Below are positions 18,353 through 28,284 of a stretch of DNA of 64,000 nucleotides, piece by piece (the first letter of the stretch is position 1; each line of letters opens with the position of its first letter). The DNA lies in assembly GCA_942492855.1 (NCBI GenBank), contig OW818647.1, positions 4,960,001 through 5,024,000 on the forward strand, written 5' to 3'. Origin of the DNA: G963677485 sp942492855 (lineage in GTDB: Bacteria; Armatimonadota; HRBIN16). A program made the translations under genes and the position numbers. The notes beneath the pieces were generated by a model that was given only the letters and a program-made list of their open reading frames with translations, searched no databases and was not told the origin of the DNA.

Positions 18353-21220
18353 CTAATCCATCACCAGCACCATGGCGGAATACGCCCCGATACCTACGCT
18401 CAGGGGCAGAGTGACCGAGGCATACTCGCCCTTCCAGGGGTCGTAGAGGCGGCCAGTGCCCTTGTTGTTCACAGTGACCACATTGGTGGTATTATGGTTA
18501 TTCACCATGATATTGAGACTCCTCATGCGGCCATCGATGCGCTTACGGTAACCAAAATAGTAGAACAGTTCCGGCTTCTCAGCCTTCACAGCCAGACCAC
18601 AGTCACCTAACTTGCCCACGTGGTCCGTGATCCGCTTCAGATCGCGCACAGAAGCAACCCTAGCCATGAGCTTCGTGACCTGAGGGGTTTCGGCATCTGT
18701 GCTGCCCATCGTGGGCAGTTTGCCAGCCCATATCAGCACACCGCCGCCATCTTCAAACCGCTTCAGCTTCTCCAAAACAGCCAGCGGGATAATATCCATG
18801 TCAGGCATGATCATCGCCTCGTATTCATACCCGGCGATCTGCAAAGTGCCGTTCACCACCCGCGCCTTGCCGACAGCCCAGGCATCAAGGATATTGAAGC
18901 TTATATCACGCTTGAACAGCTCCTGACCAATGGCGTTCTGCCGATCCTGCAGCTTCTTGATATCCGGGTTGTTCGGTGCAGCAAACACACTCAGTTCGGT
19001 GGCGTGTGACCTGGCCTGGAAGCTCTCGATGGGGTAGTACATGCCTACCTTAGTGATGTCCTGGGCGTCTGCGGTGAAGTAACACATCCTGCCGACGTAG
19101 TCGTTCAACCGCTTAAACTCATCCACCGGGTAATCGTGGTAGTTCACGTAGCTGTTCACTATGTTGGCCCCGCTGGCGATCATCATGCTCAGGTTGCTGC
19201 GATGCACGCTGATAGGGATGAGGTGCAGCTTACCGCGCGCCGAATCGAGATAGCCCGACAGAATGGGTTCGATGAGTGCCTGCGCCTTACGGTTACCTTG
19301 CGCACGGCTGCGGGCGAATGAATACCGGCCCATCATCAGGTTGTGCCCCTGGTCGATGCCGTGCCGATAGTAATAGTGGTCATATCCAGGGATGTGGAAG
19401 CAGGCCATCTGCTGCAGGAAGTCGCCGTACAGACTAACGTGGTCGATCATGTACTCCTCGAGCAGCAAATGACCAGACAGCCCTCCGCCGTTCTTGTCGC
19501 ACCACTTGGCGATCGCGCCAAAAAAGTTCTTTTCCAGCACATTGGCCACAGTCTGCCAGTAATGATGGCGGATGATCGCACCATCGTCAGTGTTCTTTAC
19601 ATATAAGGCCGCCATACACTGTCGGATATCATATCCATGATCGGCTTCAAAGGCCTTCGCGAAGGCATCGTCCCAGGGCAGATAGGCCTCGCCTTCTGGG
19701 CGTGATGGTGGGGAGAATTCGAAGTTGGCCACCGTCGCGAGAGAGGGTTCCCCTGTGTAGAAGGCAGTTAACTTACGGAACCTTGATCCAAACCGCCTCT
19801 TGTAGGCATCATGCGTGACCTCGATGTACCTCTGGCATGCATCGGCATTCAACAGGTTGGGGTATTCACCGTTGTTCAGCCACCAGTTGCGCCGCTCTGG
19901 ATGCCCCAGCATCTTCACCGAGATATAAGCGCAGAGTGCCCACTCGCCGTCCAGACCGTCGGTCTGGATGCTGCTGGTGGTGAATGGCGCCAGCGTCCCG
20001 TGCTGGAAGTCGATCTGGCCTTTCTTGACAGGGTACATGACCGCATTGACGAACTTCACAGCATCCTCGGGCAGTGCCATATTCACGGCTTTCCGCCCTT
20101 TGCCCATGTGCACAACCTGCTTCACCCCGATGGAGCAGTATTCCGGATGGCCGTCTACAGTCAAACCGCCAGCCGCCCCGCTGGGGTAGCCGTCTTCATC
20201 GTATATCCACACTCCCATGCCGCGGTCCAGTGCGTCGTTCAGGTTGGCTAGACACTCCGCCCACGCTTCCTCGTTATGCAGATAGGCCCTGGTAGTCGTC
20301 TTCAGCAGGCCAAGAACCGCGGAGCCCATGCCAAACTTCTGAAGCAGGTCGAAGTTGGCCCGGCCACCCATCACGTACTGGCACATTCGGTACTGGTTAC
20401 CTGGATTTTCGAATTCCTTATCTACGCCAGCCAATGATTTTACCGACTGACTACGTATGCTGACCACCCCGTCAGGCTTCGCTGCCGGTGGAGCCAGGCA
20501 AGGATAGCTGCTGCAGTAGTTGCCGTAAAGAGAGCCCAGTTCCCCAGCGGTCAGGGCACGGTTGAGAATCGCGAGTTCGGTCATCCAGCCATCAAAGCCT
20601 GGGATGTTGTGAGCCTTCTCGGCTCCGATCAGTATCGGCGAATCGGTGCGGTTCATGGCACCTGTCTCAATCGCGGCTGTGTCTGAGTCGGGCTGACCGT
20701 TGATATAGGACTTGTAGCTCTTGCCATCGAACACCACCGAAAACATGCTCCACTGTTCGGTGGTGGTCGTGATATCCAGCCCCTGCCAGATCATCTGCGA
20801 TGAACCCGGCTTGTACCAGCCGATCTTCTCAGTGGCGATGGTCAACCAGGTCTGCGGTGCGAACTGCAGCCTGTATTCAAACGGCGCAACCCCGCACTTT
20901 GACAGCACAGAGACTCCGCCGATCGAATATGCCCGCAGCTTCAGCCAGTAGTTCATAGTGAACGGGCTGAGGCCGCGTAGACTGCCAGCGTCAGTGATCT
21001 GCGCACACTCCTTAGCACTTAGGGACAGCGCGGCCAATCCGGGGGCTACACGGGTGTCCAGCGCTTTGGGGTGAGGCAGCGTGAGCGAGTTGCTGTGGCC
21101 TGAGCTGTCAACCACCGAACTGCCTTGGGTCACCGTAAAATCCCAATAGCCTGCCATGTCGGACTTTTTGATGCCCGAACGTTCAAGAATGGCGATATTT
21201 TTCGAGGTCTGTTTTTGCAC
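18353..21220 (-). CDS. LamG + GH106-like glycoside hydrolase, paralog 2
   Basis: 955 residues from a GTG at 21220 (AAGGAG ten bases upstream, with a leader like that of paralog 1). Same architecture: LamG at ~20-240 (AGYWDFTVTQGSSVVDSSGHSN, MNYWLKL, DGWMTELAILNRALTAGE), then the GH106-like region with VTHDAYKRRFGSRF, FYTGEPSLATV, YLPWDD, HGYDIRQCMAALY and LSGHLLLEEYM. The C-terminal YGPWKGEYASVTLPLS-like end is nearly identical to paralog 1 (LYDPWKGEYASVTLP). No export signal. It lies between paralog 1 and the propeller enzyme on the same strand. A 114-base gap separates it from paralog 1. Confidence 0.75.
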   Translation of the reverse strand: MQKQTSKNIAILERSGIKKSDMAGYWDFTVTQGSSVVDSSGHSNSLTLPHPKALDTRVAPGLAALSLSAKECAQITDAGSLRGLSPFTMNYWLKLRAYSIGGVSVLSKCGVAPFEYRLQFAPQTWLTIATEKIGWYKPGSSQMIWQGLDITTTTEQWSMFSVVFDGKSYKSYINGQPDSDTAAIETGAMNRTDSPILIGAEKAHNIPGFDGWMTELAILNRALTAGELGSLYGNYCSSYPCLAPPAAKPDGVVSIRSQSVKSLAGVDKEFENPGNQYRMCQYVMGGRANFDLLQKFGMGSAVLGLLKTTTRAYLHNEEAWAECLANLNDALDRGMGVWIYDEDGYPSGAAGGLTVDGHPEYCSIGVKQVVHMGKGRKAVNMALPEDAVKFVNAVMYPVKKGQIDFQHGTLAPFTTSSIQTDGLDGEWALCAYISVKMLGHPERRNWWLNNGEYPNLLNADACQRYIEVTHDAYKRRFGSRFRKLTAFYTGEPSLATVANFEFSPPSRPEGEAYLPWDDAFAKAFEADHGYDIRQCMAALYVKNTDDGAIIRHHYWQTVANVLEKNFFGAIAKWCDKNGGGLSGHLLLEEYMIDHVSLYGDFLQQMACFHIPGYDHYYYRHGIDQGHNLMMGRYSFARSRAQGNRKAQALIEPILSGYLDSARGKLHLIPISVHRSNLSMMIASGANIVNSYVNYHDYPVDEFKRLNDYVGRMCYFTADAQDITKVGMYYPIESFQARSHATELSVFAAPNNPDIKKLQDRQNAIGQELFKRDISFNILDAWAVGKARVVNGTLQIAGYEYEAMIMPDMDIIPLAVLEKLKRFEDGGGVLIWAGKLPTMGSTDAETPQVTKLMARVASVRDLKRITDHVGKLGDCGLAVKAEKPELFYYFGYRKRIDGRMRSLNIMVNNHNTTNVVTVNNKGTGRLYDPWKGEYASVTLPLSVGIGAYSAMVLVMD

Positions 21221-21583
21221 TATTGGGTTACTCCTTGATTTATGGTGGCTGCATGATATTGTTTGATGGTTACAAATCGCACGCATATCTCCCGATTGGC
21301 ATTTCTCTTCCCATCCGAACCTATCCGTGTAATCCGCGTAATCCGTGGTTCAGACAGGCTCGGGCGGTCACGGGAGGCACTCGCGGGAAGGGCGGTTCGC
21401 GAACCGCCCCTACGGATCATGACCGCCGCCGGTCGGCCGCCGGGCACGCCAACCTGCAGATTTGCATTTCCCTTCGCGTCTTCGCGTCTTCGCGTGACAC
21501 TCCGGACATCCCAGCCGAACCTATCCGTGTAATCCGCGTAATCCGTGGTTCAGACAATCCCGGCATCGGACGGATCAGACGGA
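21221..21583. repeat. Mosaic intergenic repeat, copy 2
   Basis: 363-base non-coding gap. It holds the CTCCCGATTGGC block (21287), an ATCCGCGTAATCCGTGGTTC block twice (about 21330 and 21535, both followed by AGACA), the palindrome at 21390-21409, and CTTCGCGTCTTCGCGTGACAC near 21480. The order matches 1184-1395. Both copies sit directly 3' of a minus-strand carbohydrate-enzyme gene. Confidence 0.7.
21390..21409. repeat. REP-like palindrome GGGCGGTTCGCGAACCGCCC
   Basis: Exact copy of the 1294-1313 palindrome with the same flanks (GAA before, CTAC after), inside mosaic repeat copy 2. Confidence 0.85.
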
Positions 21584-23230
21584 TCATTTGGCATTGATCT
21601 CCCACGCTTTAATATCCGTATATTCGCACACTCCGTCGAAGCACATCAACCCTACCCGGCCTGACATCGCCACTGGTAGCAAGTAGGTTTGGACGTACAG
21701 GTCGTCGATGTAGAGCTCGAAGTAGTCTCCCTGGGCGATGAGACAGAAGTGGTGCATCTTCTTGTGCCGCACACCACTATACGAAGCGTGCCCGAACGGA
21801 CCTACGGTGTCGTTGAAATCAAAATCCAGAGTGCCCTGAAGCTCTCCTGAGCGTGCCTGAACCATACCGTGACCCGATTCGGCGTAGATGTTGTGATCAG
21901 TGATTTTCTTGTCAGCATAACGTACATTCCCGCTTCTGGTCACCCCCAGAGTGTCGAGCACCATGGCCACACCACTCCCGGGCTCAGATTCGAAGTAGAA
22001 CCCGGCCGCGGCAGCGTGCTGGTGTGTGGCGATATGCCCCCGGTTTTCGCTGACTGTGACGGCCCCCTCCACGATGAAGCCCTTCTGCCGGTCGAACTGC
22101 GTATCCAGCAGCACGATGCCCCCATCGCGCGAGGCAGATAGCTCCAGACTGTCCGTATCCAGCGCGTTGATGGTATCGCGTGCTGTCTTCACATTTGAGG
22201 TCGGGTGGGCATAGTCGGATCTGTGCATATCCACAGCCAGGGCAGCGCCCTTCGCGGATTCGTTCTTCTTCCAGTATCCAAGGCGCAGGTGACCGTTCTC
22301 GCAGATCAGCCGCTTTAGCGGGCCGATGGCAAAGCTTTGGCTGGGGATGTCGGGGTCGCGGTCGTGACTCAGCCAGAGCGCCACAAGCAAGCCGTCCGGG
22401 GTGTCAAGAGTATGACCAAGCCAGGTGATGCAGGCCCGCGAGTGGCCGGCCAGCCGGAACATCTCGCGGTCCGGCCTGAACGGTCCGGTTGGTGAGTCGC
22501 CGATGAAGGTGTAGATGGCATAGCCGTAGCTATCGAGATACATTCTTCCAGACGCATTGAGGTAGTATCGCCCGCCGATTTTCTCCACAAAGTTTAACTC
22601 CATGTGGTGTGAAGGCAGCTCTCCCCAATCGATGACCACAGGCGGCAGCACCTGCCAGGAGATACCGTCCCGGCTCTTCAGCATCGCCACACCTGGTTCG
22701 CCGACCTCTTCTCTTGTCTCAGACGAAATGTAACCGTAGTAGATGGTATCGCCATCCTCTACCTCTTCTATCACGTGCATTTCGTCCCAGCGTTCGTGGT
22801 ACAGGCTGCGGTCGGGAGCCACATCGAACTGCTGCCCCACATACTCCCACTCCTTGAAATTCTGCGTTCGGTAAATCTTGAAATGCACCCCCTGGTCCGG
22901 GTTGGAGCATGTAGGATAGTAGTAGAAGTATTCCCCGATCCGCTTGATGCCAAAGCCTGCATGTGCGCCAGGAATAGCAAGCGTATCTCTCGAAATGAAC
23001 TGCCAGTGGACTCCGTCGGTGGATGAGGCGACATCGAGCCCTATCGGGTAAGCCTCGGGATTCTGCTCTGTCTTTCGACCCGTGCAGAAAAGCGCGTAGT
23101 AGCAACTGTCGACGGTGTCATATATTGTGTAATTCGCCCACGCCTTCTTGTCAGGGGTCTGCAGAATATCAACAGGCTTGACGAAAAGTGTGTAGCGATC
23201 AGATGCTGAGATATGGTCAAGTTGGTTCAT
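21584..23230 (-). CDS. Five-bladed beta-propeller glycosidase, GH43/GH32-like
   Basis: 548 residues, no signal peptide; GGAGGT precedes the ATG. The first ~330 residues show propeller blades with repeated SxDGxxW-type turns (SSTDGVHWQFI, KSRDGISWQVL) and conserved acidic positions of the GH32/43/68/117 superfamily (YTIYDTVDSCYYALFCTGR, ERWDEMHVIEEV, HHMELNFVEKIGGRYYL). The last ~190 residues resemble the GH32-type C-terminal beta-sandwich (DTQFDRQKGFIVEGAVTV, FDFNDTVGPFG, YFELYIDDLYVQTY). The family cannot be fixed by eye. It is interleaved with the GH106-like genes and probably acts on the same substrate. Confidence 0.65.
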   Translation of the reverse strand: MNQLDHISASDRYTLFVKPVDILQTPDKKAWANYTIYDTVDSCYYALFCTGRKTEQNPEAYPIGLDVASSTDGVHWQFISRDTLAIPGAHAGFGIKRIGEYFYYYPTCSNPDQGVHFKIYRTQNFKEWEYVGQQFDVAPDRSLYHERWDEMHVIEEVEDGDTIYYGYISSETREEVGEPGVAMLKSRDGISWQVLPPVVIDWGELPSHHMELNFVEKIGGRYYLNASGRMYLDSYGYAIYTFIGDSPTGPFRPDREMFRLAGHSRACITWLGHTLDTPDGLLVALWLSHDRDPDIPSQSFAIGPLKRLICENGHLRLGYWKKNESAKGAALAVDMHRSDYAHPTSNVKTARDTINALDTDSLELSASRDGGIVLLDTQFDRQKGFIVEGAVTVSENRGHIATHQHAAAAGFYFESEPGSGVAMVLDTLGVTRSGNVRYADKKITDHNIYAESGHGMVQARSGELQGTLDFDFNDTVGPFGHASYSGVRHKKMHHFCLIAQGDYFELYIDDLYVQTYLLPVAMSGRVGLMCFDGVCEYTDIKAWEINAK

Positions 23231-23289
23231 GTTGGACCTCCGTATTTACATACCCTTTATACCTTATGTAGAATGCGGTATGTTCAAAA

Positions 23290-26106
23290 TCACTCCAAAA
23301 CCAGCACCAGCGCACCATACGCTCCGATACTCACGCTGAGTGGCAGGCTGACGGTGGCGTAGTCGCCCTTCCAGGGATCGTAGAGCAAACCTTGACCACG
23401 CCCGCGGATTTCGACATCATTCGTGCCGCTGTGATCATTCACCAGAAGGTGAAGCCTCTTCACCCGACCATTGGCTTCGCGCTCGAAGGGCACATGATGG
23501 AATTTGCCGGGAACCGAGGCCTTCACCGTCAGCTCCCCCACAACTAACCGCTGGATTTTGTCTACAATCCGTTTGGGCTCGGTGATCCTCATCGCATCAG
23601 CCAGCATCCGCTTCACCTCAGGCGTCTGGGTTTCATAATCACCCAAATGCGGCAGCTTACCCGCCCAGATGAGCATTCCACCATGCGATTGGAATCTCTT
23701 CAGCTTCTCCAACACCGACAGTGGGATGATGTCCATATCGGGCATGATCACAGCTCGATACTGGTAGCCAGCAATCCGCATCGATCCGCCAGCAACATCC
23801 GCACGACCGATGGCTTCATCATCAAGGAAGTTGAAGCCGATGCTCTGACTGAACAGGGCCTCACACAGCTCGTTTTGCCGCTTCTGTAGACCACTGTAAT
23901 CAACATCCTTCACAAACGAGAATGCATCATTCACCGTCGGCCGGTAGCGCCCCTGGAAGGTCTCGATTGGATAATACACCGCCACCTTCGCTTGATCTCG
24001 AGCACCCCACAGCAGATATGAGAGCCGTGCTGAGTAATCGGTCAGCTCGCGGTATACGGAAACCGGATACATCGCCCAGTGCAGATAGCTATTGATGATA
24101 CTTGCTCCGCCGGCGAACATCATGTTTATATTGCGCCGTAGCACACTGATGGGTATCTTGCGCATCTTGCCAGAGTCGTAGTCAAACCAGCCGGTGACGA
24201 TGGGCTCCATCAGCGACTGGCTCACATGCACCCCCAGGGAGCGGCTCTTGGAGTAAGCGTACCGTTGAATCATCAGGTTCGTTGTCTGGCTGGTGCCATG
24301 TTTGTACATATAGTGGTCGTATCCCGGTATCTTGAAGTGGGCCATCTGCTGCATGAAGTTGCCATACATACTCACGTGATGGATCATAAACTCTTCATTG
24401 ACCAGGTGACCAGACAAACCCGCCCCGTTCTTCTTGCACCACGCCTCCATCTGACCGAAGCAGTTTTTGGAGACCATGTTGCCCACGCTCTGCCAGAAGT
24501 GCCGTCGGATGATATTGCCCTCGTCGGGCTTCGGAGCAAACAAAGCCGCAAGAGATGGGGCCAGTTCATACCCATGATCTATTAGAAATGTTTTCTGGAG
24601 TCCATCCTCCCACGGGATGTAGGCCTCCGGGTTCTTGGGCCACGGTGCCGGAAAGAGGGTGACGGTGGTGTCCAGCGAGGTCTCGCCAGTATAGAACGCG
24701 AGCACATCGCGGAACCTATTGCCCAAACGCTGCTTGTATGCGTCATAGGTGAGTTCGATAAATCGCCTGATGGCCTTTGGGTTCAACAGGTTGGGCATCT
24801 CGCCCTTGTTCAGCCAGTACTCGCGCCTCTCCGGGTAACCCAGCATCTTTTTTGTGATGTAAACACAGAAGGCCCATGGACCGTGCATCCCGTCTGTGAC
24901 AGCGGTCAACCCGTCAGTGCTGACTTCCACGCCGTTCTTGTACTGGATTTTTGTGTTTTTGACGGGATACAACACGGCAGCCACTATCCGAAGCGCCTCT
25001 TTGGGAAGCTTGACCGTGAGTTGTTTACGCCCGGTTCCGTATTCGACAAGCTGGTAGACGCCAATCGAGGCATATTCCGGGTGGCCATCGACCGTCAACC
25101 CGCCTGCGGCACTGCCAGGATACTGGTCATCGTCCGCCAGCCAGAAGCCCAAGCCGCGCTTCTTCGCTTGATCGTAAAGCGTGAGTACGTCATCCCAGGC
25201 CTTTTCACTGCGCAGGTAGTTTTCGTGAGCCACTCCCAACTGAATGTTGCCGATGCCGTAGTCTTCCACGTTGGTCAGCGGAGGTACCCATCCCTGGGCG
25301 AACTGGGTGAAGCGGTATTCATTCCCCGGTTGCTCAAACTGCTTGTCCACGCCTTTCAACGGTGTGACAGATCGAGTTTGCAACGTAACTAAACCAGCAG
25401 GCTTGGGCACCGAGGGCTTAAGCTCAGGGATGGTATCGCAGTATCTCGTGTAGAGGCTGTGGATCTCAGCTTCGGAGAGGGCTCGCTTGATGATCGCCAA
25501 CTCACCTATCCAGCCGTCAATCCCTGGGATTTTATACTGCGTTTCAGCTCCCACAATGATCGGCGATGAGGTCGTATTCATCTTTCCGGTGTCGTATGCC
25601 ATGCTCTCCGTGTCCAACTGACCATCGATGAATGACCGGATGATTCCACCATCCATGCTGATGGAGAGCATCGTCCATTTGTCACACAGTGTGGTCACGT
25701 CCAGCCCAGCCCATACCGACTGCGACGAATGGGCGCCGTACCAGCTTATCTTCTCAGAGGCGAAAGTGAAGGTGGAGTCGATCCCAAGGTGGATACGAAA
25801 CTCATACGGTGCCACAGAGCCTTTCGTCATCAATCCGATGGGGTTGCGTGGCTCTTTGCGCAGCCGCAGCCAGAAGTTGATGGTGAAGCTGCTGTGACCC
25901 CATAACTCCTCGCGGTTGGCGATCACCACACTCTCTTTAGATTTCAAGCTCAGTGTGCCCATACCCGGAACCGGTCGGTCGGACAACATCGACTTTTGCA
26001 GTCCCTTCACATCACCGGCCCCGAAAAAGCGCCAATACCCGCACAGCTCTGAAGGTGTGATGCCGAACTGTAGAAGCAAACTGTTGTCTAATTGTGGTGA
26101 CTGCAT
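23290..26106 (-). CDS. LamG + GH106-like glycoside hydrolase, paralog 3
   Basis: 938 residues from an ATG with AAGGAG ten bases upstream, the same spacing as its two paralogs. LamG region ~18-230 (CGYWRFFGAGDVKGL, INFWLRL, DGWIGELAIIKRALSEAE), then the GH106-like part: LTYDAYKQRLGNRF, FYTGETSLDTT, YIPWEDG, HGYELAPSLAALF, WCKKNGAGLSGHLVNEEFM, IPGYDHYMYKHG. Here the otherwise conserved EPS is ETS, a possible functional difference at that Glu-adjacent site. It is the first gene of the minus-strand GH block and is divergent from the DUF6785-type gene (167-base gap). Confidence 0.75.
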   Translation of the reverse strand: MQSPQLDNSLLLQFGITPSELCGYWRFFGAGDVKGLQKSMLSDRPVPGMGTLSLKSKESVVIANREELWGHSSFTINFWLRLRKEPRNPIGLMTKGSVAPYEFRIHLGIDSTFTFASEKISWYGAHSSQSVWAGLDVTTLCDKWTMLSISMDGGIIRSFIDGQLDTESMAYDTGKMNTTSSPIIVGAETQYKIPGIDGWIGELAIIKRALSEAEIHSLYTRYCDTIPELKPSVPKPAGLVTLQTRSVTPLKGVDKQFEQPGNEYRFTQFAQGWVPPLTNVEDYGIGNIQLGVAHENYLRSEKAWDDVLTLYDQAKKRGLGFWLADDDQYPGSAAGGLTVDGHPEYASIGVYQLVEYGTGRKQLTVKLPKEALRIVAAVLYPVKNTKIQYKNGVEVSTDGLTAVTDGMHGPWAFCVYITKKMLGYPERREYWLNKGEMPNLLNPKAIRRFIELTYDAYKQRLGNRFRDVLAFYTGETSLDTTVTLFPAPWPKNPEAYIPWEDGLQKTFLIDHGYELAPSLAALFAPKPDEGNIIRRHFWQSVGNMVSKNCFGQMEAWCKKNGAGLSGHLVNEEFMIHHVSMYGNFMQQMAHFKIPGYDHYMYKHGTSQTTNLMIQRYAYSKSRSLGVHVSQSLMEPIVTGWFDYDSGKMRKIPISVLRRNINMMFAGGASIINSYLHWAMYPVSVYRELTDYSARLSYLLWGARDQAKVAVYYPIETFQGRYRPTVNDAFSFVKDVDYSGLQKRQNELCEALFSQSIGFNFLDDEAIGRADVAGGSMRIAGYQYRAVIMPDMDIIPLSVLEKLKRFQSHGGMLIWAGKLPHLGDYETQTPEVKRMLADAMRITEPKRIVDKIQRLVVGELTVKASVPGKFHHVPFEREANGRVKRLHLLVNDHSGTNDVEIRGRGQGLLYDPWKGDYATVSLPLSVSIGAYGALVLVLE

Positions 26107-26272
26107 GACGGGCGTTCTCCTTGACCTATTGGCTTATTATACAGTGTTCTACGCTGAGCTTCACCCGTCCACAAATTTTGGCGATGCAAGGCCCCGCCGT
26201 CTGGCAAACTGATGCATTTGCCGGTATCTGTTGTACAATTGTGATTAGGTTGATCATATACTGAGGTTTGGC

Positions 26273-28216
26273 ATGTCGAAAAGTTCCTCGGCTTCCATCG
26301 AACCCGGGCACCGCTCTCCAGCGAGCCTGCGCACCGTGCTCCTCGGGCTGGTGTTGATATTGATCAACAACTACTGGATCACGTTGATTGAGATTCGGTA
26401 TTACTCGCTGGACGGCTCCTGCCTACCATTATTTATTACGCCTATTTTTATTCTGTTCCTGGTGACTTTATCTAACCTGCTGGTCAAACGCCTTCGACCT
26501 TCCCTTGCGATGAGCCCAGGAGAGCTGATCACGCTCTACATACTGGTAGTGATTGGTGCCTCGATGGCCGCGCACGACATGGTGCAGAACCTGTTTGGTG
26601 TGATCGCCCATCCCGCCCATTTCAAGCCGATGAACCCCACCTGGGACACCTGGTATAAATACCTACCGGCGAATCTGTTTGTCGATGACCCGCTGGCGGT
26701 CAAGGCTCTTTACAACGGCAACTCCGACCCCAACAACCCCAAACTATTCATGCCTTTTATTGCACCGCTTGCGCTCTGGTCGATACTGGTGTTTGCACTG
26801 GTGGGGATCGCCCTCAGCATGAACCTGTTGGTGAGGAAGTTGTGGAGCGAACAAGAAAAACTCACCTTCCCGCTGATCCAACTGCCGATGGCAATGTGTG
26901 CCGGCATCGACGGACAGTCGCTCTACAAGATGCCGCTGCTGTGGGCTGGATTTGCGATAGCCGCCACGATCTCCGGCATCAATGGTCTGCATGATTTTGT
27001 GCCGAATGTGCCTTACCTCACGTTCGTTAAGGGGCTGAAGATGCAGGACTTCACCCAATCGCCCCCATGGAATGTGATCGCAGACACGCAGTTCAACATG
27101 TACCCCTTTGCGATTGGGCTCGCGTTCTTTACCCCTCTAGACCTTGGCTTCTCTTGCTGGTTCTTCTACATTGCCCGAAGGCTGTTCCAGGTCTGGGGTG
27201 TCACGCAGGGATTTGCATCTGGGCAGAGCACCTTCCCCTGGTTCATCGAGCAAGGCAGCGGCGCCTGGATGGCGATGGGTCTGGGATTGGCTTTCGCAGC
27301 CCGCCATGCCATCCGCGATGCCTGGCGCATCGCCTGGCGAGGTGCGAGCAGCAGCCGTGATGAAGTGAGTCAGTACCGCACGGCATTTATCACTTTTCTC
27401 ATCTGCTGCATTGTGATCGGATTGTTCGCGAAGATGGCAGGGTTTGGAGCGGGTATCGCCCTGGCGTTCTTCGGCATCTATTTGATTCTCGCACTGGCCA
27501 TCACCCGCGTCCGGGCCGAGCTTGGCACCCCGCATGAGATATACTTCGTGCATCCCCAGGACATCATGGGCACTTTCATTGGCAAATCCAACTTTAAGAG
27601 CCAGGATTTGACCGCCATGAGCAGCTTCTACTGGTTTAACCGCGGTTACCGATGCCACCCGATGCCCAACCAGCTAGAGGCCATGAAGATGTACGAGCGA
27701 GTAGGCGGTATGAAAACACTGATCTGGCTGATCATCCTGGCCACAGTGGTGGGATACATCAGTGCCTGCTGGGCAAACATGCACGTGACCTTCATCTACG
27801 GAGGGACTGCCAAAGCGGCTATTGGCTTCAAGCACTGGGTAGGCGGTGAGTCTTTCAACAAGCTGAATAACTGGATATCCATCAGCCAGCCATGGCGGAT
27901 GGATAGCAATGTGGCGATGGCGGTTGGTGCTGCGATTGTGGGGGTACTGCGTGCCGCACGCACAGCCCTTCCCTGGTGGCCGTTGCACCCGGCGGGCTAC
28001 GCATTGGCGGTGAGCTTTGCCATGGACTACTTCTGGTTCAGCTTCCTCATCGCATGGATCATCAAAGGTGCGATCATCCAGATTGGCGGGATGAAACTCT
28101 ATAAGAAAGCGGTGCCCTTCTTCCTCGGATTGGTGCTGGGTGACTACACCGTCGGCTGCATCCTGGCCATTCTCGGCCCAATGACGGGTGTGTCACTGTA
28201 CAAGATATTTATATAA
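26273..28216 (+). CDS. Polytopic membrane protein, DUF6785/DUF6784 type
   Basis: 647 residues with about 14-16 hydrophobic segments. The N-terminal LVLILINNYWITLIEIRYYSLD, LITLYILVVIGASMAAHDMVQ and a PTWDTWYKYLP loop, and the later HPQDIMGTFIG and GGMKLYKKAVPFFLGLVLGDY, match the DUF6785/6784 proteins, which resemble OPT-type transporters and often sit beside glycan-degradation genes. A solute-transport role is plausible but unproven. Divergent from the GH106-like block, so it may share regulation with it. A small palindrome follows the stop. Confidence 0.7.
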   Translation: MSKSSSASIEPGHRSPASLRTVLLGLVLILINNYWITLIEIRYYSLDGSCLPLFITPIFILFLVTLSNLLVKRLRPSLAMSPGELITLYILVVIGASMAAHDMVQNLFGVIAHPAHFKPMNPTWDTWYKYLPANLFVDDPLAVKALYNGNSDPNNPKLFMPFIAPLALWSILVFALVGIALSMNLLVRKLWSEQEKLTFPLIQLPMAMCAGIDGQSLYKMPLLWAGFAIAATISGINGLHDFVPNVPYLTFVKGLKMQDFTQSPPWNVIADTQFNMYPFAIGLAFFTPLDLGFSCWFFYIARRLFQVWGVTQGFASGQSTFPWFIEQGSGAWMAMGLGLAFAARHAIRDAWRIAWRGASSSRDEVSQYRTAFITFLICCIVIGLFAKMAGFGAGIALAFFGIYLILALAITRVRAELGTPHEIYFVHPQDIMGTFIGKSNFKSQDLTAMSSFYWFNRGYRCHPMPNQLEAMKMYERVGGMKTLIWLIILATVVGYISACWANMHVTFIYGGTAKAAIGFKHWVGGESFNKLNNWISISQPWRMDSNVAMAVGAAIVGVLRAARTALPWWPLHPAGYALAVSFAMDYFWFSFLIAWIIKGAIIQIGGMKLYKKAVPFFLGLVLGDYTVGCILAILGPMTGVSLYKIFI

Positions 28217-28225
28217 CTACTTTGC

Positions 28226-28249
28226 ATGGGCGGCCGGATGTCCGCCCAT
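28226..28249. repeat. Palindrome/hairpin after the DUF6785-type gene
   Basis: Arms ATGGGCGG and CCGCCCAT with an 8-base centre (CCGGATGT), 10 bases after the stop. It belongs to the GGGCG/CGCCC palindrome family and may serve both convergent genes as a transcription barrier; there is no T-run. Confidence 0.6.
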
Positions 28250-28284
28250 AACTGGTATCTACCACTGCCCAAACTCAGCCGATT

